Assembly (NCBI GenBank): GCA_018417955.1
Contig: JACTVC010000005.1
Coordinates: 1,240,001 to 1,304,000 of the forward strand
Length of the DNA: 64,000 nucleotides
DNA from: Laccaria trichodermophora
Lineage: Eukaryota > Basidiomycota > Agaricomycetes > Agaricales > Hydnangiaceae
Reading direction: 5' to 3'
Shown here: positions 33,757-44,308 of the stretch, one piece after another
Layout: each line of letters starts with the position of its first letter
Position numbering within the stretch: position 1 is the first letter of the stretch
Notes under the pieces: model-generated
Database searches by the model: none
What the model saw: the letters and a program-made list of their open reading frames with translations, nothing else
What the model was told of the DNA's origin: nothing
Position numbers and translations under genes: made by a program

Positions 33757-34739
33757 ATGTCGGCGATCTTACAATGGCTTCGCGACTCCGCCATCCAATT
33801 TGGTAAGTATAGCTTTGCAATCTCCATATACTACCAACCCCACTGACGGATGTCAAGGTTTCATGAAAAGGACTGCTAAAATCATTGTACTCGGTTTGGA
33901 TAACTCCGGAAAGAGTGTATGCACTTCCTCCACCTTGACCTACACGCTATGCTCAGCCATGCCTGCTGTAGACCTTGCTCTATATGTTAAAGTATCATCG
34001 CATTGCTCCACTGCAGCCGACGTTGTTCCCTTGTAAGTGGTGATGATTAGCACGAAGCGCTAATGAAATTAAACATCGCAGGCACGTCCGAATTCACGTT
34101 TTCCAACATCAACTACTACTCATACGATATAAGTGGACTTGGTCAACGTATACTCAATGCATTTTCCAGTGGAACCTTATACTGACTTCGTCTCCAGCAC
34201 GCCGTCTTTGGCAAGACTATTACCAAGCAGCGCGTGACGGGGTCATATTCCTCGTCGATAGCACGGATATTGATCGTTTCGCAGAGGCCAGGGAAGAGCT
34301 CTATGTCCTGCTTTCTGCTCAAGCGCTCTCGAACGTGCCTTTTCTTGTGCTTGGGACCAAGATTGATGCTCCTGGTGCGTTAAGCGAGGATGAGTTGAGG
34401 CAACAGCTTAGATTGGTTGAGACGACAGGCAACGTTGGTTTGAAATGTTTCGCTGAGTGGTGGATGGAATCTAATGTGTAATTGATCAAGGGGATCGGAT
34501 TTTCCCCTGATGGGACGAGGCCAGTTGAGCTCTTCATGTGTTCAACGGTGCAAAGGCGAGGATATGAAGAAGGTCCGTCTTTTACCGCCTCGAGGATTAT
34601 ACCTTCGAAGTTCTTGTTCTAATTCTTCATGTTTAGCATTGCAGTGGTTCTCTCAATACGTACGTGCCTTTTGAATTTTCGTAACATTCCCTCTGAAGAA
34701 TGTTTACAGGTACCGTATTCATATCGTGCGGATACATGA
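33757..34739 (+). CDS. Divergent SAR1-like GTPase, switch II His replaced
   Basis: Second SAR1-family gene, about 9 kb from the conserved one, with a similar exon layout. It starts MSAILQWLRDSAIQFG, a weaker match to the SAR1 N-terminal helix. P-loop: GLDNSGKS. Switch II reads DISGLGQ where SAR1 has DLGGHSQ, so the catalytic His is Leu. G4 is GTKIDAPG (Thr for Asn, a change seen in Rho GTPases). FMCSTVQRRGYEE is kept. The C-terminal SQY is followed either by a spliced tail (VPYSYRADT, stop at 34739) or, unspliced, by VRAF and a stop at 34674; the conserved copy ends SQYI. The frame is open throughout, so it is not an obvious pseudogene, but several constrained residues have moved. Confidence 0.75.
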
Positions 34740-34909
34740 CCACCAGACGGCATACTACGAATTTGAATTCAGTTTGAATTACTTGTACAATGAAGGTATC
34801 AATAGGGTCGCGCTCGTTAGGCTCTTTTGCGGATATACTTTACATATGATACAATTAAACCACTTTCTGGTTGGATTATGACGGTGGTTACTCTTATTCT
34901 TGCCCTGGA

Positions 34910-37208
34910 TTACGCTCGTCCACGCTTACTAGCCATTTCTGCCAGTCGTTGCGCCGCCCTTGACCCAGCGGGTGGTTTATACGGTGTAGTCTTCTCCTGC
35001 TGTTCAAGCTTCTTCTTGACTGCGCTGGCTCTCGTCCCCGCGACGGGGAAGGAATCAGCACTTGAGGTAGACTCTTTCCTTTTCCTTGACGCAACATTAG
35101 GAACTGGTGTGCTTGGCACAGGAGTCATAGTTCGCAGATGACGTGGAAAGGGTTCACTTTGTCGAGGGTGTGAAGGGTGTGAGGTCTGTACCGTGGGTGG
35201 ATGGGGGTTTAGTAAGGGTAGGGAGGCTCTGGTGGTTGCACGTTCGAATTGCATAAGCATATGTGCTGGGTCGATCTCGAAAGCTGAAGATGCCCGTGAG
35301 CTTGGGACTACAGGAAGCGGACGGGCACGCAGTGCAATGTGGGTTTGAGCGTCGTCAGTGGCCATAGATATTGTTCGCTGACGCGTAACCCGTGCTTGTG
35401 AAATGGTATTGCGGTTTGTGAGAGCGCTGAGAACGCTGTTATCTGCAAGAAGCTGGTCCTCAACATACATTTCTTCCATCAAAGTTTCGGGGACTGGAAC
35501 GTCCGCATTGTCAAGCACATTATCAGGCTCAGCTAGACTGAACTCCACATCGTCAGGTGTAGCTGGAATGACTTCCACATTATCAAGCTCGACTGGATTG
35601 ACTCGATCGTCATTAAACGCCTCGTTGACGGGCTCTAGTGGCGGCTTGTCCCCCGCATCATCAGTTTTTCGTTTCGTCCCCCGCCTCTTGGGAGGGGCTG
35701 GCCTAACGGGAGGCTGGACAGACCGGGATCTTGAGCGAGTATTGCGATATGGGGCCTCTGGTTCCGCCGGATATGAGCGGGCCTCTGTCGTCCGGCGTCT
35801 CTTGCTAGGTTGGGTTGGAGCAATGGGGGAGGTACCAACTAAAGTTGTTTGCGTGGGGAGGAGTGCGGAATTGGTAGGGGGTGTGCTATTTGAGGATGCG
35901 GCCGCGTGTTCTTGTGGTTCAGGAGAGCTAGGCTCGTTGAACGTATAATCAGCTGCGCTGAATAAAGAGCTGCAACGCGTCGAGAACATAAGGAACGCGT
36001 ATAGAAGTCATACTTACTTGTGCAAGGAGGGTTCTCCGTCTTCCGCCTCTTGTTCAAAATCTGGTTGGCCTTCCGTTCTTTGTTCTTCGTCCCCATTCGA
36101 TGGTCCTTTGCTTCTTGAACGGACAATGTCTTGTTGATCAACTCTCTTCCTCTTCAAACTCGCCTTAGACACCGGCTCGTTCCCTGATTTTCGCTTGCGA
36201 CGCGACGTTCCCGTTGCACCCCCCTCAATAGGTTCTTCTGGCCTCCCCGTCTCCCGTTCTTCTCTCTCTCCCCCTACCTCCTCCTGCTCTGGCCCGCCCG
36301 TTTCTGGTTCTTCTTCCTCCAGCTCGTCCATGTTTGGTCCGTCTTCCTCTTCCTCCTCCTCTTCCTCCAGTTCAATATGAGCCGAACGTCTTCTGACTGC
36401 GCCCTTGTTAAGCCGTCGATCTTGAGGCCAAAGTTGACGTGGGTTTGGTTTTTCGAGAGCAACAATTTCAGAGATGCGTGCGTCGAGAGCGGCAGCGTTT
36501 TTCTTATACCGTTCTTGCCATGAATCTTTGGTGTGGCGTTTCACCCACGCATAGCGGATGGGGTCATGGAAAGCCTCATCATGAAATGTAAGACGCGTGA
36601 AGGTAGAGAATGCGAACAACCTTACCGCATTCATAAGGGAAACAAATATATTTCGCCCTTTGCGACCGCCAGCATCTTTGTCTGGAATGAACATTGCGAG
36701 CCAGTGGCATAGATTCTCATCGTCCTCTCCGGTAAAGTTCACGCGACTAAGGCAGTAAGAATCAGACGCGACAAATATATAGAAGAGAACTAATACACAC
36801 GAACGACCATCCGACCGCCCACCCATACCTTTTCTAATTTTATCTCGGTGTCTGAAATATCCCTGCTCGATGCAATGCTGAACAAAACTTAGATACTCGA
36901 CGAAGACTTCTCGTTTTTGTCGGTTCCTGTCCCCGTGGTAGGTCATTTGAAGACCATCGCGGTCAAAACCAGCATGGACGAGAACTGTAACGTCTCCAAT
37001 ATCCTCATGAACCAGCGTCCCACCATTTTCCTTGTTGTTCGTTGAGATGCGTTAATTAGCTGGGAATGAAGGAACAGCGCACCTCGATAGCTGTTTTCAA
37101 ATTTGATCTCTGAAAGAGGCTCTTGATGCTCTTGTGTAAAATAAACTTCCTGGGCTCGCCATGGTCGTCGACGAAGACTCCTTGGTCGTCTCCAGAATCT
37201 GAGGACAT
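34910..37208 (-). CDS. RAP1: Telomere-binding protein RAP1 (TERF2IP-like)
   Basis: Shelterin-type telomere protein. Exon 1 (ATG at 37208) and exon 2 encode a BRCT domain: GVFVDDHGEPRKFILHKSIK, then ENGGTLVHEDIGDVTVLVHA. A RAP1-type Myb domain follows (FTGEDDENLCHWLAMFIPD ... WVKRHTKDSWQERYKKN). The middle is disordered: a run of nine glutamates near 36350, basic stretches (SRRKRKSG, LKRKRVD), then a Ser/Pro-rich region. The C-terminus is basic (ASKRGRA). Introns lie at about 37032-37083 (after AIE), 36755-36805 (before RVNFTG) and 35963-36014. The predicted length is about 700 residues. I did not recognise an RCT domain. The gene is divergent from PIG-M, with only 31 bp between start codons. 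The BRCT-Myb order makes the family call strong. Confidence 0.88.
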
Positions 37209-37239
37209 GGGTTGAAGAAGTCTAAATTATGTAATCGTC
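37209..37239. promoter_or_regulatory. 31-bp divergent spacer between RAP1 and PIG-M
   Basis: The start codons of two divergent genes are separated by 31 bp (ggttgaagaagtctaaatta then tgtaatcgtc). Both 5' leaders and at least one core promoter must overlap the neighbouring coding sequence, unless one of the true starts lies further in. Confidence 0.55.
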
Positions 37240-38743
37240 ATGCCCCTGTTCCGCAATATCGTGCTTTCTTCCACTCTCCTTAGAGTCGCGTTGATTCTTT
37301 ACAGTGAGTGGCATGACGCCCGCTCTCTTGTCAAATACACAGACGTCGATTATCGCGTCTTCAGCGATGCGGCCGCTTTCCTCCTTCGCCCAGGACCTGG
37401 GGACACCAATCAGGCGCGAGGTCCATTCAAGCAATTCGTCAGTGGCTTTTTGGAGTTAGGAGAGTGAGTAATAACACGTTTGCTACGTTCTTTTACTGAC
37501 TCTGCGCGCTGGTGGACAGCCCATATACCAGGGAGACATTTCGATACACTCCTCTCTTGGCTCTCCTCCTCACCCCAAATGTATGGCTGCACCCATCTTT
37601 TGGGAAATATCTCTTTGCCGCGTGCGATATAATCAATGGCCTTTTGATTTACCAACTTCTGGTGTCAAAGATCTTGCCAAGTATCCCTACACCATCGACC
37701 TCGACGAAGGCCACCCATCCTGACACGTCGTCGGTGCAACTAGAAGACAATGCCAGGAGGGAAAAACTCGCCAGTATATACGCGGCGTTTTATCTCCTCA
37801 ATCCCCTCGTTTTCTCAATCTCGACGCGTGGTTCTTCCGAGTCCATTTTGTCGCTCTTCATCCTTCTCACGTTGTACGCCGCGCTGAATAGGCGTTGGGA
37901 TATGGCTGCTATCATGCTTGGGATGAGCACCCATTGGAAGATATATCCTATCATATATGGAATTGGGACTCTGGGTGTCATCGGTGCAGCGGAGGGAGGT
38001 AAAGGGTACTTTAGGACCATAGTTAACTGGCGGACGACTAGATTCACCTTGATCAGCGCTGGGACATTCCTCATTCTTGGGGCAGGATGCTATGCAATGT
38101 AAACTTTCCGGTTTTTTATTTCATGATACCTGCTCATCATCTTGATACAGTTGGGGTTATCCTTTCCTCTATGAATCGTACCTCTATCACGTCCACAGGC
38201 TAGACCATCGCCACAACTTCTCCCCTTACTTCTACCTCACATATCTGACATACCCTTCACACGGCGCCTCCGATGCGAGGGCTCCCGAGCTTTGGAGCAG
38301 GATTCTCCGCTCACCTCTAACCAGCTTCGTACCACAGATGATCCTGACCCTGGGGTCAGGTCTCCTTTTCGGGCGTTCTGAGAAAGAACTAGTATTTACC
38401 TGGTTCGTGCAAACAACCGTGTTTGTAATCTTCAATAAAGTCTGCACATCTCAGGTACATCTCTGTTCAGTCGAAACCTCTGCATGATCTCATATCTTCC
38501 CAGTACTTCCTGTGGTATCTCTTACTGGTACCACTTCTTGCTCCACAATTGTCGTTATCTCGTTGGAGGGTTGTCGCTTGTGTGGGTGTGTGGGTTGGAA
38601 CACAGGCACTGTGGCTCGCCGAGGCGTACAAGTTGGAAATGTTGGGTGACAATGTATTCTTTACTTTGTGGGTGAGGGGATTGTTCTACGTCGTTGGGAA
38701 TTGCTGGGTGTTGATACAGGTCATAAATGGGTACGATAGATGA
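37240..38743 (+). CDS. GPI14: GPI mannosyltransferase 1 catalytic subunit (PIG-M / GPI14)
   Basis: ER membrane enzyme that adds the first mannose to GPI-anchor precursors from dolichol-phosphate mannose. The N-terminal helix [20 protein letters not shown] is followed by the luminal DxD motif in [14 protein letters not shown]. Later membrane and loop segments are typical: [49 protein letters not shown] and [14 protein letters not shown]. Then come [37 protein letters not shown] and a C-terminal helix ending NGYDR. Four exons are joined by GT-AG introns. The length (about 420 residues) fits the family. The TGA at 38741 lies 120 bp from the convergent kinase-like gene. Confidence 0.92.
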
Positions 38744-38862
38744 AGGCCTGGTGAATATGATTGCCCCTCTCATTTGCTACATCAGCTCAGAACTATCACT
38801 ACATTTGCCATGCGTCTTTCCGAAAGTGTCAACTTCGCACCTTTCCACTGCTGAGGGCCAAT

Positions 38863-40603
38863 CTACGATGGTTTCTCAAGCTCGGCGTTCAACGAAAAGA
38901 GTTGACATGCCATGATAAGCTCAGAGCATTTCGTGAATCCAGTGCACTGGTGTTCACGTGCATGCGAGAAATCGATAAAATGAGGAGATCCATTTTTCAA
39001 AACGATGTTTGGGGCTCGAAGGTCGTCATGCACGATTCCACGTTCATGAATCAAACAAAGTTCCTCCAGTAGCTGGTGACTATCATGGAATCAATAAAGA
39101 GAGAACAGTGAGCAAAAGCCAGCATACCGTTGATCCAAACTGAGGTCCAAGACGTTCTCGACAGTAGGGCCCATGTACTCCATAATCAATGCCTTGAGAT
39201 GTTCAGAGCCAAAAAGTCCGAAGACTTTAGGAATGCATCGTCCTTGCAGGTCCAACAGGATCTTGTAGATATCAGCTTCCCTTTGCAACATCCGTCTTTC
39301 GGTCTTCCAAGGCGCGACCTTGACGGCATACTTTTCGTTTTCTGTGGTGCCGATGAATACTTGTCCCGCGGCTCCATGTCCGATACACTCAGAAAGTGAT
39401 ATTTCGACTTCATTCGATGGAACGAACGTGAAGAGATCTCTAAACTTTTGTATCACTCGCCATTCGCAGGGTGTATCAGGTTCTTGACGGAGCACAAAAG
39501 TCCTGGGTATAGCACCACCGGCGGCAGAGGTATGGATGATGACTTTTTTCTTGGAAACAAAAATCAATTTAGTAGCCCTTTGTTGAAATTGAGCCACATA
39601 CAGGTAAAATTGATGATATGAACTTCCCACAGCTACTCTTTCTTACCGGTTCATGACCTTGAACAGCCGGTATGGGAACGGGAGGAGTAGCAAAGGTCGG
39701 CAAGCAGAGTGGAGCAGGGCCATCGGCGCTGCCAAGAAGAGTCGATATGACCATTGGTATAAGCGGTGTTGCTTTATCGGTGCAACCAATTATATCCGAA
39801 CACGCCAGACCATAGCGAACCTCTCCGAGTGCATTCGTGCTGGAGAACAACGAGAAGAGCATAAACCTGTGGCCGCCAAAAAGAATACCGTAAGGTATCA
39901 TATTTTCTTCGCTTATCATGGAAACACCCATCTAGAAGCATTACTGACTTGAAAACGAATTGGAAATGAGATGGATTCGGCTGACCTTCATGATGACGGC
40001 TCGTGCATTCTCCTCATTGACTCTCAGCTCCAAAGGAGTACCAAGCTGCCCGTCCTCGACGTGTTGGGCTAGCGAGAGAATATCGAGGGCGAATGCATCG
40101 AAGACCGACCAACTTTTAATGTCATAGTAAAGACGGGGTGAAGTCTCTGGGGTAGAAGATATCAAAAAGTCCCGAGTCTCGCTGTACAATGTCGGTGTTG
40201 TTAACGGTTTACCAGGTAGAGTGGGGTTTTGATCAATGTCTCTAACCGCATATCGAATGAGCTCCAAAATGTACTTATTCCATAACTCAGAGGTTGTTTC
40301 TTCACTGCTCAATTTGCCGTAAGAAGTATTGAGTAGATCGTCACCAAAGTAGTCGAGGAGCTGTTGGAGTCGAGGACTTGGGGGCAAGTGACCACCAGGC
40401 GCTGTTTCTAGATACGCCCGAAGTCTTTCCATCATAGAGTTCGCAAGGGTTGGATCGTGGAGGATCCAATACGGGACATTCTGTCGAGCTGGAGCAGTAA
40501 ATGGAGCGTAGCGAGCCGCGGACGGCGGCGTGAAAGGACGGGGCCTCAGATCTGGAACATGAGGAATCGACACTTGAGGGATAATCTCCTGCAGGGTAGT
40601 CAT
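38863..40603 (-). CDS. Protein-kinase-like protein (fungal family)
   Basis: An N-terminal region of about 320 residues (from MTTLQEIIPQVSIP, through WNKYILELIRYAVRD and YGILFGGHRFMLFSL) precedes a kinase fold. The glycine loop is IGHGAAGQVFIG and the Lys strand is KYAVKVAPW. The hinge region is ALIMEYMGPTVE. The catalytic loop is GIVHDDLRAPNIV, with Asp where HRD has Arg but with the catalytic Asp and Asn present. The metal-binding motif is IDFSH (DFS instead of DFG). The kinase part is short, ending LNAELEKPS soon after the DFS motif, so the C-lobe is truncated relative to ordinary kinases. This pattern recurs in basidiomycete kinase-like families of unknown role. Start: ATG at 40603. Introns fall at about 39930-39950, 39590-39650 and 39065-39130. 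Confidence 0.75.
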
Positions 40604-40922
40604 TGCACGCAAGATTCAAATTAATTCAGCTAATAATCCAAGCTGGCAGACGGAGTGTGGTGTCGCAGTGACTGTTGCGAGTCACTCATGAGGAGAAAAT
40701 GAGCGACTTAAGCTTGGGACTCTTAGAGAGACGTGTTTCATAAATTCGGAGTAAATGTCTGGGATGCTGTTTTTGCAAGAACCTCAGTGCAACTTCAAAA
40801 TTGGACTTTACTAACCTTGAAAACGAATGGTATTTCTGCCAAATATTATCTTTACATGTCGCCCGAGAAATTAGAATAAACACTCCTTGATAAGGTCATC
40901 GCTATAACTGACTTTCGTCCAC
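40604..40922. other. No gene seen
   Basis: Spacer between the start of the kinase-like gene and the stop of the GH30 gene; both read minus. No recognisable coding or structural signal. Confidence 0.5.
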
Positions 40923-42464
40923 TTAATCGTCTGAACAGCGCTGAGTAGGGCCACCGACGGTAGTGAACTGCACGGAAAAGATACTCTGCCCAGGAAGGGT
41001 GAGTTGGACAGAGCCGGAGACAACAGGGGGTATAGTAACTGCAGCCCAATCGTCTTGGACTGTGGTCTGGGTGATGCCAGTCACCGTCGCACTGGTTCCT
41101 GGCAGCTTCAGGGTGAAAGGAACAGACTTGTTATTCTGGTTGAGGAAAAGGACGTTCCAAGTGCCCGCGTTCAAGGTGGAGATAGCTACAACACCAGAAG
41201 GCGTGTTGTTGACGTTGAAACGCGTCGAGCCTGGACGGATGAAGTAGCTGAAATGGCGAAGTGCCCAATAACGTTTGGTGAGGTAGAGCTGGGTGTTGCC
41301 ATTCTTTGCATGGTCGGGATCGAAGTAGATGAGGCCATCGTTCCAGCCATTGGAATTAATCTTGGTAGCGCAAGTAGCGTCTGCGGTTGGGCTACATCCC
41401 ATCTCCCCGGAAAGCGCTGTCCACCAGTCGAAGGACTCCGCGTTGGCAAGCGAGAGGAACTGCCAAACATATCGTGAAGTGATCAGAGCGCCCACGATGG
41501 TTGGGTCGTATTGCGCCCCGAACAGCCATGGACCAGCACCACCCGAGGTGGAGCAACAAGTCTCAGTAAAACGAATGGGGAGCCCTGAAGCTGTACGTGC
41601 AACCCAGGCGTAGGAAGAGACGAGGCCGTCGGTCGGGAAATCGTAATTATGGATGGCTAGGGCTGTGAGGGAGTCCTTGGCCCTCGACAGCCACAAAGGG
41701 TATTCGGCATCCGCTTCTATTCCCCAAGATGTCTCGTCACCGATGATTCCGACATCGCTTGCCGATGCGTTTCGCAGAGCAGCCTTTACTGCCGCAAAAA
41801 CTGATCCACGCAGGAAAACGGAGACACCCATGCCTTCTTGGCCACAGCTTTTCCTGTTGTTGATTGGCTCGTTCATTGGGGAAATGTACGTGACGTTGAT
41901 ACCCTCATTCTTCCAATGCGATACGACCGTAGCAAGGTAGTTGGCGAAAGGCTGCACTTGGCCTGAGGTCATATCCCAACCACAGGAAGCTTTGTTCAGA
42001 GAAATCGGGGGTGGAGCTGAGTTGACAAAGAAGGTGATGTAGGGGACGTTGTAATCTTGTGCCATCTTGAGGAATGTGACGCCCGCTTTGTCGCTTGACC
42101 AGTCGTACGTACCGTCCGGTCGAAGGAAAGACTGAGCTACGGCTTTTGGAGCACTGACACCCACTCCACCGCCACCGACATTGTAACGGTAGTTTGAGAG
42201 CCAGAGACCAGACTTGGAGAAAAGCATCTCGCCAACGCGTTTCTGCACGTCGGTGGGGAAGTCGATAAGGTCATTTGGCCACCATGCTCCTGACGCGCCA
42301 AACGAGATGATCGTCTGCTGCGGCTTAGAGTCGATAGAAGCTTCAATCGGAAAAAGCTCAGTGTCAATTTGGGATATAGAAATTTTATACTCACTTTCAG
42401 CAACCGCTAACAGAGCGCTGGAGACAAGCAGAGCGCATCGCAGGAAGTTGAGTCCCATGGTCAT
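40923..42464 (-). CDS. Secreted glycoside hydrolase family 30
   Basis: Retaining glycosidase of the GH30 type, probably acting on beta-1,6-linked glycans such as galactan or glucan; specificity cannot be read from sequence. The N-terminal signal peptide is FLRCALLVSSALLAVAES. Family landmarks are ISFGASGAWWPNDLIDFP, YRYNVGGGGVGV, the acid/base in YISPMNEPINN, and the nucleophile in IRFTETCCS. The C-terminal beta-sandwich follows YWALRHFSYFIRPGSTR. The whole 513-residue protein is one uninterrupted exon, unlike most neighbours. Two ATGs are possible, 42464 and 42458. The second sits in ACCATGG, a stronger context, and would give MGLNFLRCALL. It is intact and ends RCSDD. Confidence 0.9.
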   Translation of the reverse strand: MTMGLNFLRCALLVSSALLAVAESEYKISISQIDTELFPIEASIDSKPQQTIISFGASGAWWPNDLIDFPTDVQKRVGEMLFSKSGLWLSNYRYNVGGGGVGVSAPKAVAQSFLRPDGTYDWSSDKAGVTFLKMAQDYNVPYITFFVNSAPPPISLNKASCGWDMTSGQVQPFANYLATVVSHWKNEGINVTYISPMNEPINNRKSCGQEGMGVSVFLRGSVFAAVKAALRNASASDVGIIGDETSWGIEADAEYPLWLSRAKDSLTALAIHNYDFPTDGLVSSYAWVARTASGLPIRFTETCCSTSGGAGPWLFGAQYDPTIVGALITSRYVWQFLSLANAESFDWWTALSGEMGCSPTADATCATKINSNGWNDGLIYFDPDHAKNGNTQLYLTKRYWALRHFSYFIRPGSTRFNVNNTPSGVVAISTLNAGTWNVLFLNQNNKSVPFTLKLPGTSATVTGITQTTVQDDWAAVTIPPVVSGSVQLTLPGQSIFSVQFTTVGGPTQRCSDD

Positions 42465-42699
42465 CAAGGTGAACTAAAAAAACCGAAGCCATACTTATGG
42501 ACTATACCCGCACACCCGCACACAAGTTCAATTTTCACATGAGTTGCTCGCCGCCACCCACATGGAAGTAAGGCTAAGCCTGGCTAAGCAAGGTAGGAAA
42601 TGTTATGCACATGTGTTGCAAGGTCAGGCTTCATATGTGGCTGTGTCCTAAGAATACAAAAGTCAGCACCACGGGGCGCGTCAATTCAAAAGTCAATAA

Positions 42700-43281
42700 T
42701 CAGGCAAGTAATTTCGCGTCAATTACTTCTTTCGTAAGACCTTCTGGCCCATCCCGTACCTCGACCACCTTGCTCACGTCCGCCTGACATGAAATTCAGC
42801 TACCAGCAGTGCAATTGCTTGGCCAAGGGCTCACCGTGGATTGGAAGTTAAGAAAGGCGCTTGCATGCAGGGTCAGCATTCCGATTTCACTCGACGACGG
42901 TGCCCAGTTTAGGAGCACGAGAGGGAACGATTTCCGCCCATCTTTATGTTCCAGTTCATATGACAGGACCACATAGCGAGGAGAGTTCTCAGGCAATTCT
43001 ATCCAATTGCCGTGTGAGAGGACATTCACTTGGCACGAAATCGGTGCGCTCACCCTCTGCAAGTTCCTCTATGGTGATATTGTCAAACTGCTCCACCTCC
43101 TCCATAATCAGTTTTGCCTTGTTGATCTTGATGACGATGGCTGCACTCCCAGCATTTCGTCGCGCAAACCGGAATTTGCGCAGGGAATCCTTGACGGTTT
43201 GAGGGATGTCAACTGTAGCGGACTGTGTAGGATGAGTCTACCCTGAAATGAAGGACGGAGAGTAGACGAATGCCTGACCAT
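42700..43281 (-). CDS. Glia maturation factor homologue (ADF-H, Arp2/3 regulator)
   Basis: ADF-homology protein that debranches Arp2/3 actin networks. Exons on the minus strand give ATVDIPQTVKDSLRKFRFAR, then IEELAE joined to ELPENSPRYVVLSYELEHKD. RKSFPLVLLNWAPSS and MLTLHASAFLNF follow, and the last exon is ADVSKVVEVRDGPEGLTKEV ending DAKLLA-TGA (42700). The total is about 139 residues, normal for GMF. The introns after AE (phase 1) and after FQST are canonical GT-AG. The start is less certain. The best candidate is an ATG at 43281 followed at once by an intron (gtcagg), giving M-SATVD; an intron right after the start codon is common in fungal actin-regulator genes. Confidence 0.85.
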
Positions 43282-44308
43282 TGCGACAATGAGAGAGATG
43301 AGATAAGATCGATTTCTGAACGTCAACACCAAACGAGATATGATCGTTCCTGCCTTGCCCACAACCACAACCATCGTCATCCGCCTTTCAACCGCGTCCA
43401 CCACCCCAACCGTGCAACGTATATGTACCATGTCTCAGCCTGCCTTCTGTTACTACCGATGCCACATCATCCGGTGGTTTGCATAAAGTGGTCGTCGACA
43501 CATCAATCTTGTTCCTCCATTTGATTCGCAATCAATTATCGTTTAAGCCTTCAAGGAACTACAACTCAGGGCCTCACGGTAAGTCTTGAAGGAAAGGAGG
43601 AGTGAGAAGGAAAGGTTCTGGCATCTCGCTGTTTTCCTCAACACTCGATCAACTTGATCAACATCTGGCGTCTTCCAAGTCTGAATATCGACTGACTGAA
43701 GACTGACTGGACTTGTGCATGTCGTGCTCGAATAAAAGCCGCACTCTTTTTGGCATTGATCATAACCTGCCAGGTAACTTTAAGTTAAGTATACAGCATA
43801 GAGCGTTCTTGGAGCATTCACTATCGAACTGACTTAGTTGTCATGGTGTCCTCAGTGGATGGTAAGTACGGGAACGAAGGAAGCGTTTTGCGCAACACAA
43901 CCTGACCGTATTCGCATCGCGATCGTTTGCAAGCAATGCAGACATGCGGTAGCACCATCAAAATATCATTATCATTCGCTTGGTATGTGTGCTAGTTATC
44001 TTCCAGGGAGAGCTGTAAAACACACTACTGTACTAGACTATACTTGTAAAGATCATCTCAAAGCATCTGGATTTTCCCTGTTGGCGTACTGCAGACTTTC
44101 AAGCATCTGCTGGGCACATCCTTTATCTGATAAGCCGAATTTTAACATATCTTATCTGCTGACGCAGTGGCATTTCCGCCACATGAGTAAGTAATTACGT
44201 TCCTCCCTCGGCAAGCCATGAGTCTCATCTCCTCTTTTAATCCCAACCATCAGCGTTGCCTGCCACTTGGTTTCCCTTCAAATTGCGGGGGGCGTGCGTG
44301 GTCTCACA
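43282..44308. other. No confident gene; region upstream of MFS 1
   Basis: About 1 kb between the GMF start and the first MFS gene. An ATG with a following gtaagt donor lies near 43843 (MVSSVDG), but I could not connect it to a downstream exon. No recognisable product. Confidence 0.4.
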
